From contig OZ231126.1 in NCBI GenBank assembly GCA_965153355.1, positions 57,474,001 to 57,538,000 on the forward strand: DNA of 64,000 nt, read 5' to 3'. The notes under the pieces were generated by a model. It ran no database searches, had not been told where the DNA came from, and saw nothing but the letters and a program-made list of their open reading frames with translations. The stretch comes from Flaccisagitta enflata (Eukaryota > Chaetognatha > Sagittoidea > Aphragmophora). This document shows positions 11,067-23,957 of the stretch, piece after piece (position 1 is the first letter of the stretch; each line of letters starts with the position of its first letter). Both the position numbers and the translations under genes were made by a program.

Positions 11067-12970
11067 TTTAGTCGCATGCTACACAACTCTACACCCCGCT
11101 TTGTCGGTCCGTCGGTTGGTCCGCCGGTTGGACGGTCCGTCGGTCCCCTTTTTGGGCAGCGGCCCCAAAGGGGTCAATGACCTATGCTTTCACACATATG
11201 GGGAATTTTCTCCTCCTCCTCCCCCTTCTCCTTCATACCCCTCTCCGCCCAACCCCCAGACCCATATCTCAGCCTCAAGGCCCATATCCCAGCCTCGAAG
11301 CCTAAATCTTAGTCTTGAGGCCCAAATCCCAACCTCAAGGCCTAACCAACCTCAAGGGATTTGGGCCACAAGACTGGGAATGAATGATCAAAGTATAATT
11401 GCCCGAGACGAACAAAAGGCAAACAAGTTGACAAATGAGCATCTAAAAGGGAATACATATATCACAAAGAAATAGAAGAGCCGTCACTCCTTTAAAGTTC
11501 AAACGTTTTTGATTAAATCAGATCGTTCCGTTTTAGATAGTGTTTGCAAGATCCGTAGAAGGATTGCGCCATCATTTTCTGCATTTTTGACAGTATCGAG
11601 TCCCTGATTGGAGCCATGTTGACGTTTCGCCGTCGTATTGTGCGTTGTTGTCGTTAGAACATCGTGATGTGATTTTCCCGCCGTCACGCCGTGCCTAATT
11701 GTCGTCGTCGTTGACGACGTTGTTGTTGTGGTTGCTGCTGCCGCTGCTGTTTTTGTTGTTGCTGCTGCTGCTGCTGTTGTTGTTATTGCTGCTGCAACGC
11801 CATGTGGTTGTTTTCGCCATCACACCGTACCTTGCCTTGCCTCGAGGCTGGGATATGGGCCACGAGGCTGAGATATGGGTCTAGAGGTTGCGGGAAGGGG
11901 GGTGCAGAGGAGAAGGAAGAGGAGGAGGAGAAAATTCCCCATATTTTAAAAGCATAGGTCATTGACTACTTTGGGGCCGCTGCCCTGCTTCCTCCCAACT
12001 ACAGTCAAAACCTACTTAAGACAGAAAATTCATGAAGAAAGATGATGTGTTTCAGCACACTTTTTGCATTTTTAGCAGGACAATAATGAAGCTGGAATGC
12101 TTTAAGTGGACAAATTGTCTCTAAGGACACTTGGTGCATACATTTTTATCATATTTCGACTTAAAATGTAATTTGAACTATGCGTTTCACATGAAAATAA
12201 GCATGAAAATGATGTTTTTTAGTGAATTTCTGCTTACACTTTTTTTATTTTTTGAGGTCGAAATTTAAGAGCCAAACACAGGAAATTCTTAATGAAAAAC
12301 ATAGTTCTCTCTGTAATAGATTTTGGAAGAGAACTATTTTCTTTATTTCTTTTTCATTTCCTATACAAATTTAGAATTTCGACCAGCCACTTGTCAGTGA
12401 CCAAAAATAAAATACAGTGGGACCCCGCCTGATCGGTCCCATTGGGACTGAAGATTTTTCACCTTTATCTTAGGATAACCTTTAAAGAGAGGTGAAATCA
12501 CACAAAAAACTATCATTTAGGACCTCAAAATGTTGACCTTAATTGATGGGGAACCTTTAAAAGCGAGGCTGTTATTGCGGGGTTCCACTGTAAGTACATA
12601 AATTTTCAAAACAATTTTTTTGGTAACATTGGCTAAACTTGGTCCTCTTGCTAAGTAAATGCAAATTTTTCATTTGAATATGATGTCTGAGCTACCTCAA
12701 TCACTTTTATTCATTTATTTTTACATTTTAATTTATACATTTTTTTCTATTTTGACCTTCTTTGAAACATAAATGTTGCCTTCGGAGGGAAGCGGTCTTA
12801 AGCAGGACACGGGTACTGCTGACCATCAAACGCTTTTGCGACTATTACTTTTTTGGCGTTTTTGAGCTTTTTGAGCTCACTGCTCCTGCCCAAATGCTTA
12901 AGTGACCTTCTCTATCACTGCCTCTGCCCACCCACACGCGACTGGAGTAGCCGTGTATCCGGCTTTGTTC
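11067..12970 (+). repeat. REP type C, long composite copy
   Basis: Starts with a worn hairpin (AGTCGCATGCTACACAACTC) and the GTCGGTCCGT tract. One foldback arm (GCGGCCCCAAAGGGGTCAAT...) lies at about 11158-11240 and its inverse at about 11900-11985. Minisatellite remnants (CCCATATCCCAGCCTCGAAG) sit between the arms. The copy continues past a 176-bp TIR element (12415-12590) to the REP end at 12970 (GTGTATCCGGCTTTGTT). The interior GCTGCTG tract at about 11725-11795 is a simple repeat. Confidence 0.6.
12415..12590. mobile_element. Tc1/mariner-like MITE, 176 bp
   Basis: CAGTGGGACCCCGCCTGATC at the left and GCGGGGTTCCACTG at the right, flanked by TA on both sides. It is nested inside the long REP-C copy. 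Confidence 0.7.
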
Positions 12971-13041
12971 TTTTTCTGAATGTGTAAGTCCGAGTTTGTG
13001 GATCTATCAAATGCTATTAATTCGGTCATAGTGAAGGTCAT

Positions 13042-13046
<5 letters not shown>

Positions 13047-13134
<88 letters not shown>
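13047..13134 (+). repeat. (CT)n microsatellite
   Basis: Two CT runs separated by one phase slip at 13080. Confidence 0.95.
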
Positions 13135-13137
<3 letters not shown>

Positions 13138-13486
13138 AACAACCGGCTGTTGAGATTGGGATTGAAATGGTTATTTATGCCGGATCTTTTCTTTTTCCTA
13201 TTGTTTTTTGTTTTGTTCCCCATTTCTCTTCATTGGTATTTCCAATGTCAGTAACTGAATGTTTCTTTTTGGCGACTCTCATGTCAGTCCGTTGGTCGGT
13301 ATCATCCGTCAGTCGGTCTTGTTCGTCGGTCAGTCAAACATTAAGGCTGGCGCCGACTGATGGCCGTTTTATGATACCCTGTCTACGTCATTCTGAACAT
13401 ATGTCTGAGCATGTTTTTGTCCATTTGTCAGTCCATCTTTCCATCTGACATTCCGCTTGTCTCTGTATCCGTTTGGTAGCCCGTTG

Positions 13487-13590
<104 letters not shown>

Positions 13591-13593
13591 TTT

Positions 13594-14692
13594 TAGTCAC
13601 GTGCTACGCGACCCTACATCCCACTTTGTCGGTCCATCGGTCCGTCCGTTGGTCCGTCCGTTGGTTCCCAAAGGGGACGAAGTCCTGTAGAACACAGAGG
13701 GACTTTCATTCGTCCATTCGTCCGTTCGTCCGTTCGTATGTCCATTTGTCCCCCCACCTTGGCCATCTCAGGCCTGAAATCTGCCCCCTCAGGCCTTAAA
13801 ACTGTCCTCTTAGGCCTTGAACCTGCCCTCTCAGGCCTGAAATCTGCCCTATCAGGCCTTGAATCTGCTCTCTAAGGCCTCAAATCTGCCCTCTCAGGCG
13901 TGAAATCTGCCCTTTCAGACCCTAATCTGCCCCCTCAGGCCCAAAATCTGCCCTCCCAGGCCTGAAATCTGTCATCTCAGGTCTTGATTCTGCCCTCTCG
14001 GGCTTGAAATTTGCCCTCTCAGGTCTTGAACCTGCCCTCTCAGATCTGAAAGCTGCCCTCTCAGGCCTGGAATCTGTTCCCTCAGGCCTGAAATCTGCCC
14101 TCTCAGGCCTGAAATCTGCCCTCTCAGGTCTTGATTCTTCCCTTGCAGGCATTAAATCTGCCCTCTCAGGCCTTGATCCTGCCCTCACAGACCTGAAATC
14201 TGCCCTCTTAGGACTGAAATCTGCCCTCTCAGGCCTGAAATCTGCCCTCTCGATCCTTGAATCTGCCCTCTCACTTCTGAAATTTGCCCTCTCACACCTA
14301 AAATCTGCCCTCTCAGGCCTAAAATTTGCTCTATTAGATTCAAGGCCTTAGAGGACAGATTCTGGCCTGAGAGTGTAAATTTCAAGCCCGAGAATGCAGA
14401 ATTTGGGCCAGAGAGGGACTAGGGGGGACGGATGGAGGAACAAATGAAAGCCCCCCTGTGTTCTACAGGACTTTGTCCCCTTTGGGACCGCTGCCCTGCT
14501 TCCTCTCACTCCAAATCAGGATCATGCAAAGCAGGGCAACAGGTATCGCTGACCACATACTGACCTTGGGCGACCTGTTTAGTTCTTTCACCTCGCTGCT
14601 ACTCGCTGCTCCCTCAAGTGACCTCAATCATGGCCCCTGCCCACCCGCACTTTTCTGGGATAGCCGTGTATCCGGCCTTGTTCTCTCCCTCT
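13594..14692 (+). repeat. REP type C, clean copy with foldback minisatellite
   Basis: Runs from hairpin AGTCACGTGCTACGCGACCC to GTGTATCCGGCCTTGTT. Inverted arms containing CCTGTAGAACACAGAGGGAC (about 13685) and CTGTGTTCTACAGGACTTTG (about 14455) enclose a minisatellite of about 20-bp units (13770-14345). It then continues into the type-B-like tail GACCTCAATCATGGCCCCTG. Confidence 0.8.
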
Positions 14693-15237
14693 ACGACTTG
14701 CCCAAACCAATCTGATACCTAAAAATAGAATAAAAACTTATTCCCGATTCTTCTAAAAGTGCATTTGTACTATTGTGTAACGTCTTGACCTTGGAGAAGG
14801 GGGTATCTTTTCCAAGGACTCGGATGGTGGATTTAGAAGGAATTAAAATATGAAAATACCACCAATATATTCATTTATAGATATGTAGATGACTCTTCGA
14901 CATGTTCAGGATATAAACGAACGAAGGGAAAACAAAAAACAACTATATTTAATCAAAGGAAGAATATTTGATTTTGTTTGTCAAAACAATTCAAGTCATA
15001 AATCGTTCTTGTTGGGCTAAAACTGTAATAGTAATCGAAACATGACAGACTAATTGAAGGATTGAAGGATTGCAAATATGATCCTGTCATTTGACGAAAT
15101 TGATACTATATAACAAATGCCAATCAGTGTTTTGGATAATACAATTTCATAATTTTTGATTCTCATTGTCAATCAGTTCAACTATTGTTCGATTCATCAG
15201 TGTCTGAAATGTTACTCATCTGTTTCACATTTTTGTT
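14693..15237. other. nothing recognised
   Basis: AT-rich DNA between two REP copies; no supported frame. Confidence 0.5.
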
Positions 15238-15462
15238 TTCAGTCGCGGCTCTATAAGAAGCCTTGTCCGTCTGTTGCACGTTGGTCTGTTGGTCCATTGG
15301 TCCGTCGGTCTGTCGGTCTGTCGGTCGGTAACACCCAAGTCGAAAAATGTAAAAACGCGTGTGGGGGGGGGGGCGAGGGCCCGGCCGAGGGGGTGGAGGA
15401 GGGTCGTTCATCTCTGCCCAAACGTCCGCGACAATATTATAACCCCGCATTACTGGTTTACT
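15238..15462 (+). repeat. REP type A2 variant
   Basis: AGTCGCGGCTCTATAAGAAG (hairpin partly deleted), a GTCGGTCTGTCGGTCTGTCG tract, and the end CGTCCGCGACAATATTATAA then CCCCGCATTACTGGTTT. Confidence 0.75.
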
Positions 15463-15609
15463 ATCACGCCTCAATTACTGAATGATTAGATTATTTTCGA
15501 TAATGTTATTGCCTGAATGTATGTATATTTATATATTACGCCCACCATGAATATGAATGTTGCAAACAATTACTGTTTAATCGAATGCACATATTTCATC
15601 ATGTTGCCT

Positions 15610-16542
15610 TTAGAGAGCCTTTCTGTTATTCATCCCTCTTTCGATTTATTCATGTTTTGCTTGAGTACTGCTAGAGTCATCAGTTGTTTGTCTCTCCGTT
15701 ATTTATCCCTCTTTCGATTCCTTCATGTTTGGCTGGGGTACTGCTAGGGCCGTTAGTTGTTTGTCTCTGTTATTTATCCCTTTTTCAATTTCTTCATGTT
15801 TTACTCGACTACTGCTAGGGCCGTCAGTTGTTTGTCTCTCTGTTGTTTATCCCTCTTTTGATTCCTTAATGTTTTGCTTGAGTATGGTTTGGGCCATCAC
15901 TTGTTTGTCTCGCTGTTGTTTTTGTTTATTTGGATGTATGCATGCTAAATGAATCATGAATTGTCCTTTAATATTCAAGGCTATGAGCCATGCTACTTGA
16001 GTACTGCTAGGGTTGTCAGTCATTTGACTGTCCGTTATTCATCCCTCTTTCGATTCCTTCATGTTTTGCTTGAGTATTTCTAGGGCCGTCAGTCATTTGT
16101 CTGTCTGTTATTTATCCCTCTTTCGATTCCTTCATGTTTTGCTTGAGTACTGCAAAGGCCGTCAATGCTTGTCTCTCCGTTATTCAATCCTCTTTCGATT
16201 CCTTCTGCTTGCTTGAGTACTGCTAAGGTCACAGTTTGGTTTATCAGTTTATTATTTATCCTCTTTGATTCCTTCCATGTTTTAAGTTGAGTATTGCTAA
16301 GGCCACAGTCATTTGTATTCATTCATATTCATACCTCTTCTCATTCTTCCATTTTGCTTGAGTACTGCTAAGGCTGCCACCATTTGTTCGTCCGCTATTT
16401 CATCTCTTCAGTTTCCTTATGTTTTGCTTGAGTACCGCCGGGTGTCGCCGTCGTTCGTCTGTCCGTTGCTTATCCCTCTTTCGATTCCTTCATGTTTTGC
16501 TTGAGTATTGCTAAGGCTGTCAGTCATTTGTCTGTCCATTAT

Positions 16543-16564
<22 letters not shown>
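15610..16564. repeat. satellite of about 75-bp units
   Basis: About twelve imperfect units such as ATCCCTCTTTCGATTCCTTC followed by ATGTTTTGCTTGAGTACTGC and a GTCAGTCATTTGTCTG block, with an unrelated interruption near 15915-16000. The last unit overlaps the end of the CRYL1 reading frame. Confidence 0.85.
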
Positions 16565-16962
<398 letters not shown>

Positions 16963-17499
16963 CTGTAAGGCAAAGGTAAGACAATGGATGAATAAATGAA
17001 CGAATCAGTGAACGAATATATGAACAAATCGATGAAAGAATCGATGAACGAATGGATAGAAAAGTGTCGAATCCTGTTCTTTTGAAAATGCTCAGGGATA
17101 AATCTTTACGCGCTCTTTTGAATGGTGAATCCAGGTAAAAATTATTGGGAAAATGGTCAGATGAATATGAATGAATGATTGAACAATGTGTTGTGCAAGC
17201 ACTGACTGATGATAGAGCCAATGAGAGGCGCCGTTGCTGGGGAATGTTTACGGTCATTGCTTAAGAATCGCTTAGCAAGTCTTGAGCATTGCTCGAGTGT
17301 TGCTAGGCAATGCTTAAGCAATGATCGTGAACATCCTCCAGCTGATAGACGCTAGTGATAGATCTATAGATCTCTGTCTTGTGTTTGGTTGTTGTGGTTC
17401 TCTCCTGCCATTGCCTTGCCTTTACCAATAAGGGCGGCTAATCGCCATAGGAAAAAAGGCGTAAATGCTGAGAGAAAATCCAGGAGTTGAAGACAAGTG

Positions 17500-17635
17500 G
17501 ACAGGGGCATCCAACCCCCATCCACACCCCAACCTCAACCCTCACACACAAGCATCTAGACCCCTTGTTTTTCCACTCGGAAGGACAAATGGACCAACAG
17601 ACCGATGGATTGACTGAAGGACAAAGCCTCTCATA
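17500..17635 (-). repeat. REP type A2, truncated at both ends
   Basis: Contains GGACAGGGGCATCCAACCCC and ends at GGACAAAGCCTCTCATAG. The hairpin is missing. Confidence 0.65.
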
Positions 17636-18545
17636 GTCTGGAGTTGAAATGAGAGATAGACTGTGCTGCCAGGATGCACAATTATCACCTGGAACATTCC
17701 AAAGTTCAATTAGACTTCAACTAACTTGATTCCTTGTTTTTTGGAAAATGCGAAAATGCAGAAAATAAAAAGATTAAAAAATCATAGCTCAAACCAGCCA
17801 CCACAGAACGTTATGTCATCGAGAGGAGAATTAGTTCTTTCTTAGCTATCACTTCATGTGGTACCACTGCTCCAAAATTACCAACTTCTCATAAACGATC
17901 ATGAGAAAAGGGGAAAATCGATTTCCGCCGTAGGTCTCAAAAATCCGAAGGTATTCTTCGACTCTTTTCCAAATAGCCATGTCTCTTGCCTTGTTCTGGG
18001 CTCTTGCCATGACATGCGTTCTGTCATACTGTCATGCTTCACTTGGTGTCATTTATGATATAGATTGATATCATAGGGATTTGTTCATGATTCTGTCTTC
18101 TTCTGTTGGGTGACTTTTAGGCAGATATATGGTAGATAAATACTTTCTGTCCACCCCCTCCCTTCCGGTCCTGGGGTTAGGCTCATGTCTCTCTCCCTGG
18201 GCCCCTTAAGTGAACTCCTGACATATACAATGAAGAATGTCAATGATTCAAAGACAATAAGAGGGAGAAAAATGAAAGGCTGTAAAATGAAAGGCTGTCA
18301 GACGAATTCATTGATTAACATGTTTGCATATTTTGATATAAATGCATCAACTTGGATATGCAATATTTTCTGTTTGTCAGCATAAAGATGTTGAATAATG
18401 CAAAAGTTTCTGACAAATCGTTTTTTTTTATTATAAAAAGAACGTCAGAGTGTTATAAAAATCTTGAATATCCAATCACAGACTTAATTATGTCAGACAT
18501 TCATGACTTAATAGCCAGATGTAAATCATAAGTACGTTACTGCGT
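17636..18545. other. nothing recognised
   Basis: Mixed-composition DNA between two REP copies, in the direction where upstream CRYL1 exons would be expected. I found no frame matching the CRYL1 Rossmann domain. Confidence 0.45.
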
Positions 18546-18713
18546 CTTCAGTTGCGGACACTCTACAAGAGGCCTTGTCCGTCCGTCCGTTGGTCCGTCC
18601 GTTGGTCGTCCGTCCGTCGGTCCGTGGTGATCGAGTTGAAAAGTGTGAAAACGCGCATTCCCGCCCCTGCCCACCCGTCCGCAACTGTTATTGGCCGTGT
18701 ATCCGGCCTTGTT
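18546..18713 (+). repeat. REP type A1
   Basis: CAGTTGCGGACACTCTACAA (hairpin damaged), GTCCGTCCGTCCGTTGGTCC, GATCGAGTTGAAAAGTG, and the end CCGTGTATCCGGCCTTGTTC. Confidence 0.85.
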
Positions 18714-19180
18714 CAATTACGTAAGCATCCATCCGTCCCGAACATTTACCTTGCCTCGTCCTAAGTGTCCTTGCTCTCCAACTGAAAGCCATCATGGCTT
18801 ACACAATATACATTTACCAAGTCTTGTTCGTAATGTTCACTGCCTCCGTTCGATCTGAACAGAAACATGAAACCAGTATTGTTCTTACTGCCACTATCTG
18901 ATCACGACACGACCATGAGTTATGCACATAGCCAGCCTTTTTCAAACTTCCCCTACCCGTTCACTACACTACTCTAGCCGATCCATATATCCGGCCTTGT
19001 GCACACTGCCCCTACCAAATAACTATACAACTGTGACTGACTCATGTACTCAGCCTCTTTCTTACTGCCCGATCCCGATCACTACACGACTGTAGCCGAT
19101 CCATGTACCCAGCCTTGTTCTCAAGTTTTCTCCACATTATTTAAGTTCCTCTTTCAGCAATGAGATTTAGTCTGTGGAAG

Positions 19181-19383
19181 TTTTTAGTCGCGTGCTACGC
19201 GACTCTACAACCCGCTTTGTCGGTCCGTCCGTCGGTCCGTCCGTCCGTCCGTCCGTCACACTTTACTTTTTTTGGGTTTTTGCGGTCTTTGGCCTCATTG
19301 CTCTGCTCAAATGATGGAGTGGTTTAATATGGCCTCTGCTTCACCGCACGTGACTCGGGCAATGCAGTATCTGGCCTGCTTTT
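19181..19383 (+). repeat. REP type B
   Basis: A perfect hairpin AGTCGCGTGCTACGCGACTC, a GTCCGTCCGTCGG tract and CACTTTACTTTTTTTGGG. The far end is diverged (GTGACTCGGGCAATGCAGTA). Confidence 0.8.
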
Positions 19384-19700
19384 CAATAATGATTTATTGA
19401 TTTTTACGCCGAACTTTCCTTTATCTCTCTCTCTCTCTCTCTCTCTCTCGCTCACTCTGATATTTTCACGGTCATGTATTTTTATACTCATGAGAGAAAG
19501 TTCTTTTACAGAGCCTTTTAAAGAGGTGCTTCAGTGCACTTAAAAATGCATAAATCAATACTGAAATCCAATTTACAATTAAGCAGTCAAAAGTGCTAGC
19601 CGTGAGCCGGGCAAAAAAAATATTTTCATACATTTTGGCCATTTTAGTCATTTTTGGTCACGTCCCAGCCCCCCAAATATGACGCTAGTTGGTCTGAATA

Positions 19701-19995
19701 AGTGACGCGGGGTCACAAAGTTGTTGCGGATGGGTGGGTAGGGGCATCCAACCCCCATTCACACCCCATATTCCCCACACATACACAAACGGATGAAACA
19801 AGTAAAGGAGGCTTTCAAAACATGTTGGTTGATCATTTGTGTTGGTTGATCATATGTTTTAGTGTGGGATCTCACCGTGGCCAAGAACAGCCAGGAAACG
19901 CGATTTTTTCTCAGGCGTCACGGACGGACCGACAAATGAACAGACAGATGGACAGACAGATGGATGGACAGCCCCTTTTATGGAGATGCGTTCCT
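19701..19995 (-). repeat. REP type A2, with internal insertion
   Basis: Starts GTGACGCGGGGTCACAAAGT. A GACAGACAGATGGACAGACA-like tract precedes a degraded hairpin end near 19990. Confidence 0.6.
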
Positions 19996-20033
19996 GACAG
20001 ACACATCTAAACATGAAAAATTTCAGGGGTGAT

Positions 20034-20168
20034 TTTTAGTCGCGGACACGCGACTCTAGAACTTGCCGTGTTGGATGGTCGGTCTGTCGGTCGGTCACAT
20101 AACATTTCAGTTTCCCACTCCTGCCCACCCATCCGCAACTGGGGGGGGGAGTGTATACTGCCTTGTTT
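20034..20168 (+). repeat. REP type D
   Basis: Hairpin AGTCGCGGACACGCGACTCT, then the type-D signature AGAACTTGCCGTGTTGG, the GTCGGTCTGTCGGTCGG tract and a short end with GAGTGTATACTGCCTTGTTT. Confidence 0.8.
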
Positions 20169-20368
20169 ATACAAGTACATATACAAGTACATGCACTCTC
20201 TGTGGTTATCTTTTTAGTAATTTTGAGGGCAGATTTAATTTCAAACAGAGTTTTCCAGTTTGTTTGTTATATCGCACAGAAATTTAAAGGTCATTTTATT
20301 GTTGTATCACAATTTGATATACTATTAGAATAGCTAAATCAACTTTTTATTTCTTTGGCAAAAGTATA

Positions 20369-21734
20369 CAGTAGATCTTGTCTAGACTTGGGTTAAGGGG
20401 GCAAGCATTATGGAACAACAAATGAGGGGGATTGATGTTTGAAATATAAACTTAAAAAAGAATGATTTATCGCCCATGATAGTGGGTTGCTATTGAAACA
20501 CATTTCCATGTATTCCTGTAATAATATCAATATTTTGAGAAAGTCTTCATGGGAACCTTGCTTAAAATTGAAATTGCTACAATTTTCCTATAACATGTTT
20601 TGTAAGAATGTCGCTTGTTTAGCCTTTGCTAGAGGTTGTCACACATGGATACACTAACATGGTCCAGAAATGTGTAAAAAGTGTGATAGAATTTCATCTA
20701 CCTGTTAAAGGGTAAGGAATGAGCTGTCTGTCAAAAATTTTCTCTGGTCAATATTTGGGACACTACCGCTGCAAATCTCAGGTCAAAAGGCAATATGAGG
20801 TCAAAATTTCAAAACGGGAAAATTGAAAATCTGATAGCAGATTCAAATTCCTTGCAAAAAAGTTTCAAGGAAAGTGTTTTATTTTTTTTGATTTTCCAAC
20901 CAGAACATGGTCTTATCTGATGTTAAAGTTCATATTCCGGTCAAATATGCTCTTTTGTCTAAAATTTGATTTTTTTCAATGTTTGATGATAATTTTGACT
21001 GTGATTCAGATGGAATATCAAAAAAAGAAAGACACTTTCTTTTAGCAGTTTTTTGGCAGTTTTTTGGCAGTTTTTTAGCAGGATTCTGAATATGCAACCA
21101 GATTCCCAAATTTCCTATTTTGAAATTTTGACCTCATAGCCTTATGACCTGAGATACAGTTGAATCCCGCTCCAACGGATTTCAAGGGACTAACAAATCT
21201 TATCTGTAATAGGTGGAATTTTTTTCTAGCCAACATTGGAAATAAAAGAAAATTAGTCAAAGGGACCAAGAATCAGTATCTGTTATAGGCGGAATTCCAT
21301 TAAAAGCTGGTCCGTTGGAGCGAGGTTCAACTGTATGCAGCGGCACCTGAGAAAAGTTTTGACGGACCAAGCTCATTCCCTACCTTTTAATTGGTCTTGT
21401 GACAGGTGGATGAAATTCTATCACGCTTTTTACACATTTCTGGACCCTGTTAATAGATACGCTTCCTAGCAGCAGCCAAACAAGCGATATTCTTACAAAA
21501 CATATTCTGGGAAAGTTCTAGCAAAATCAATTTTAAGCAATGTACCCTCAAAAAATCTCTCAAAATATTAATATTTTAGCAGGAGTACATAGAACTATGT
21601 TTCCATGGCAACCAATTATCATAGGGAATAAATTATTCTTTTATTAGTTTGTATTCCAAATATCAGCCTCCTAGCTTCATTTGTTTTTCCATAATGCTTG
21701 CCCCCGTTTTTTCATGTCTAGACGAGATCTACTG
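20369..21734. mobile_element. TA-flanked long foldback MITE, about 1.37 kb
   Basis: CAGTAGATCTTGTCTAGACT begins and GTCTAGACGAGATCTACTG ends the element, with TA on both flanks. The arms pair over several hundred bases, for example TGTGTAAAAAGTGTGATAGA with CTATCACGCTTTTTACACAT. A shorter relative is at 49156-49659. No transposase is present. Confidence 0.8.
21157..21333. mobile_element. nested TA-flanked MITE, 177 bp
   Basis: CAGTTGAATCCCGCTCCAAC to GTTGGAGCGAGGTTCAACTG, with flanking TA. It is inserted in the right arm of the 20369-21734 element. Confidence 0.75.
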
Positions 21735-22072
21735 TATAGTGTGACATATTGAACAACCCACAAAGCACTCCTGGAGTCCATTAAGTCAAGTCAAGGCAAT
21801 AAAGTCATCTAGCTCATTAAGGTCATTCAAGTTATTCAAGCAATTTAGGTCATTCAAGTCATTCGAATAATTAAATCTGGTGAGGTCATTAAAGTGGTTC
21901 AAGTGTTTCAAGTTGATTTTGTCAACTTAGTCATTTAAGCTATTCTAGTCATTCAAGCAATTCAAGCCATTCATGTCAAAGGGTCATTTAAGACATTTAA
22001 GTCATTCTAGTTGATCAAGTTATTCAAGTCAATAAGGTCATTCAAGTCATGAAAGTCATTAGAGTCATGTAA

Positions 22073-22853
22073 CGGTCAGGATTCCGGTAAGAGAGAATCT
22101 CAATTTTAAGGGTTTTGAAAAAAAAAAGAAGGACACATCACAATTTTTTGCACAGGGGTCCTAAGAATGCTGTAGAACATGATTCTGATATTCATTTTAG
22201 CATAACTTGAGCCAAAAAAATTAGAAACAGTTTTTTATGTAAGAATTGTGTATTTTGCTAAAAAAAACACTAATCTTTCAATATTCTGAAAAAAATGATG
22301 TATTTTGATCATTTGCACTTTGCTGATTCAATTTCTTATGTTCTTACACAATTTCTACTATTTTTAAAAATTTGCACTTGATCTCATTTGCATATTGCGG
22401 TTTTGCATTTTTTGTCAGTAACATGCATGTATTTTTAAGTACACCAATGAAATTCATACTGACAGCATATCTTACTCTTAGAAATACTTCCAAAATATCA
22501 GTTTTTAGAATTTTTTTGTTTTGAGTCATTTTTTCATTTTTGAGGATTTTAACCCAATTTTTTAACCTCATAGACCTATTCAAAATTGTTCTAGGTTCAC
22601 TCAAGTATCAATTGCTATTGGAACTTTATGTTTCTGTAGAAAAAAGTTCAAAATGTTTCATTCTGTACCATTTTTTTATGAAAAATAGCTGTTTCTAGCA
22701 CAAAAAACCGTTTCTAATTTTTTTGGCTCAAGTTAGGTCAAACTGAATATCAGAATCATGTTCTACAGCCTTTTTAGGTCCCCTTTGCAAAAATTTGTGA
22801 GGTGTCCATCTTTTTTTTTTTATGAAGCTTTTTGCAACGGGGATTCCTGACCG
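22073..22853. mobile_element. foldback MITE, 781 bp, in the 9-bp array
   Basis: CGGTCAGGATTCC and GGATTCCTGACCG are perfect inverse ends. The arms stay paired for about 150 bp (for example GTAGAACATGATTCTGATAT versus ATATCAGAATCATGTTCTAC). GTAA occurs directly on both sides, consistent with a 4-bp target-site duplication. Confidence 0.75.
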
Positions 22854-23212
22854 GTAAGTCAAGTTATTAAATTCATTGAAGTCATAAAGTTATTGAAATC
22901 ATTTAACTGATTTAAGTCAACAAAGTCATAAAGGTCATTCAAGTGATCAAGTCATTCAAGTCCTTTAAGTCATTTCAGTCATTTTAGTCATTCAATTCAA
23001 TATTGTTGTATTAGTCGTTTAAGTTATTCTAGTCATTCAAGCCATTCAGGTCAAAAGGTCATTCAAGACATTTAAGTCATTCTAGTTGATCAAGTTTTTT
23101 AAGTAAATAAGTCATTGGAATCAATCAAGTCAAGTCATTAAAGTCAATTAAGTCATGAAGTTATTAAAGTCATTCAAGTCAACTGAGTCATAAAGGTCCT
23201 TCAAGTGATCAA

Positions 23213-23560
23213 TACGTCCCGTGAAGCGCCCCAAACTTTGACTATGGCTCTCACCAATCTTACCACAATTGAGGCTTGGTAAAAAAACATTCTATGCAAA
23301 ATTTTGGGCCTCTGAGATAGCAGGAACCTTCGTCAGGAAGAGGTTGAAGTTTGTATTGAATTAGCATTGGAATCAATATTTCTATTATGCAAATTTTGTC
23401 TCTGCCATAGGTTTCTATGGAAACTTCATGGCCACCCTGACAAAGGTTTCTGCTGTTCCAGAGGCCTGAAATTTTGCATGGGATGTTTTTTTACCAAGCC
23501 TCAACCATGGTAAGATTGGTGAGAGTCAGCGTCGAAGTTTGTGGCGGTTCATGGGACGTA
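23213..23560. mobile_element. foldback MITE, 348 bp, with 8-bp target duplication
   Basis: TACGTCCC and GGGACGTA terminate arms that pair for about 150 bp (CTCACCAATCTTACCA versus TGGTAAGATTGGTGAG). GTGATCAA flanks both ends, an 8-bp duplication typical of hAT-type insertion. It sits in the GTCATTCAA array. Confidence 0.8.
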
Positions 23561-23957
23561 GTGATCAAGCCATTTATTTCCTTTGAGTCATTTTAGCCAT
23601 TTTAGTCATTCAAGTGAATGATGTCATTTGAGTCATTCAAGTCATTCAATCATTCCAGTCTTTCAATTCAAAGTCATTCAATTTGTTCCAGTTATTTCTG
23701 TATTTTAGTTACTTAAGTCATCTTAGTCGGTTTAGTCATGAAGTTGTTTCAATAGTTACTTAAGTCCATTCAAGGTCATTTGAAATAATTGATCAACAAG
23801 CCATCAAGTTTGTTAGGGGCAACATGGTTTGAAATAGTGATGTGGAAGCGCCAAAATTTTGAACCGCTTCCTTTTCAATTTGAAGAAAAATTTTTTTGCT
23901 TCAACTTCCGCTTCCACTTTAAAATTTTTGTTTCTTCCGCTTCCACTTCCATTTATA

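Larger units (their letters stand above)
21775..23790. repeat. GTCATTCAA-type 9-bp array, split by two MITEs
   Basis: Degenerate units AAGTCATTCAAGTCATTC in three blocks (21775-22072, 22854-23212, 23561-23790), separated by the elements at 22073-22853 and 23213-23560. Related short tracts occur at 45290-45370 and 52395-52605. Confidence 0.85.
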
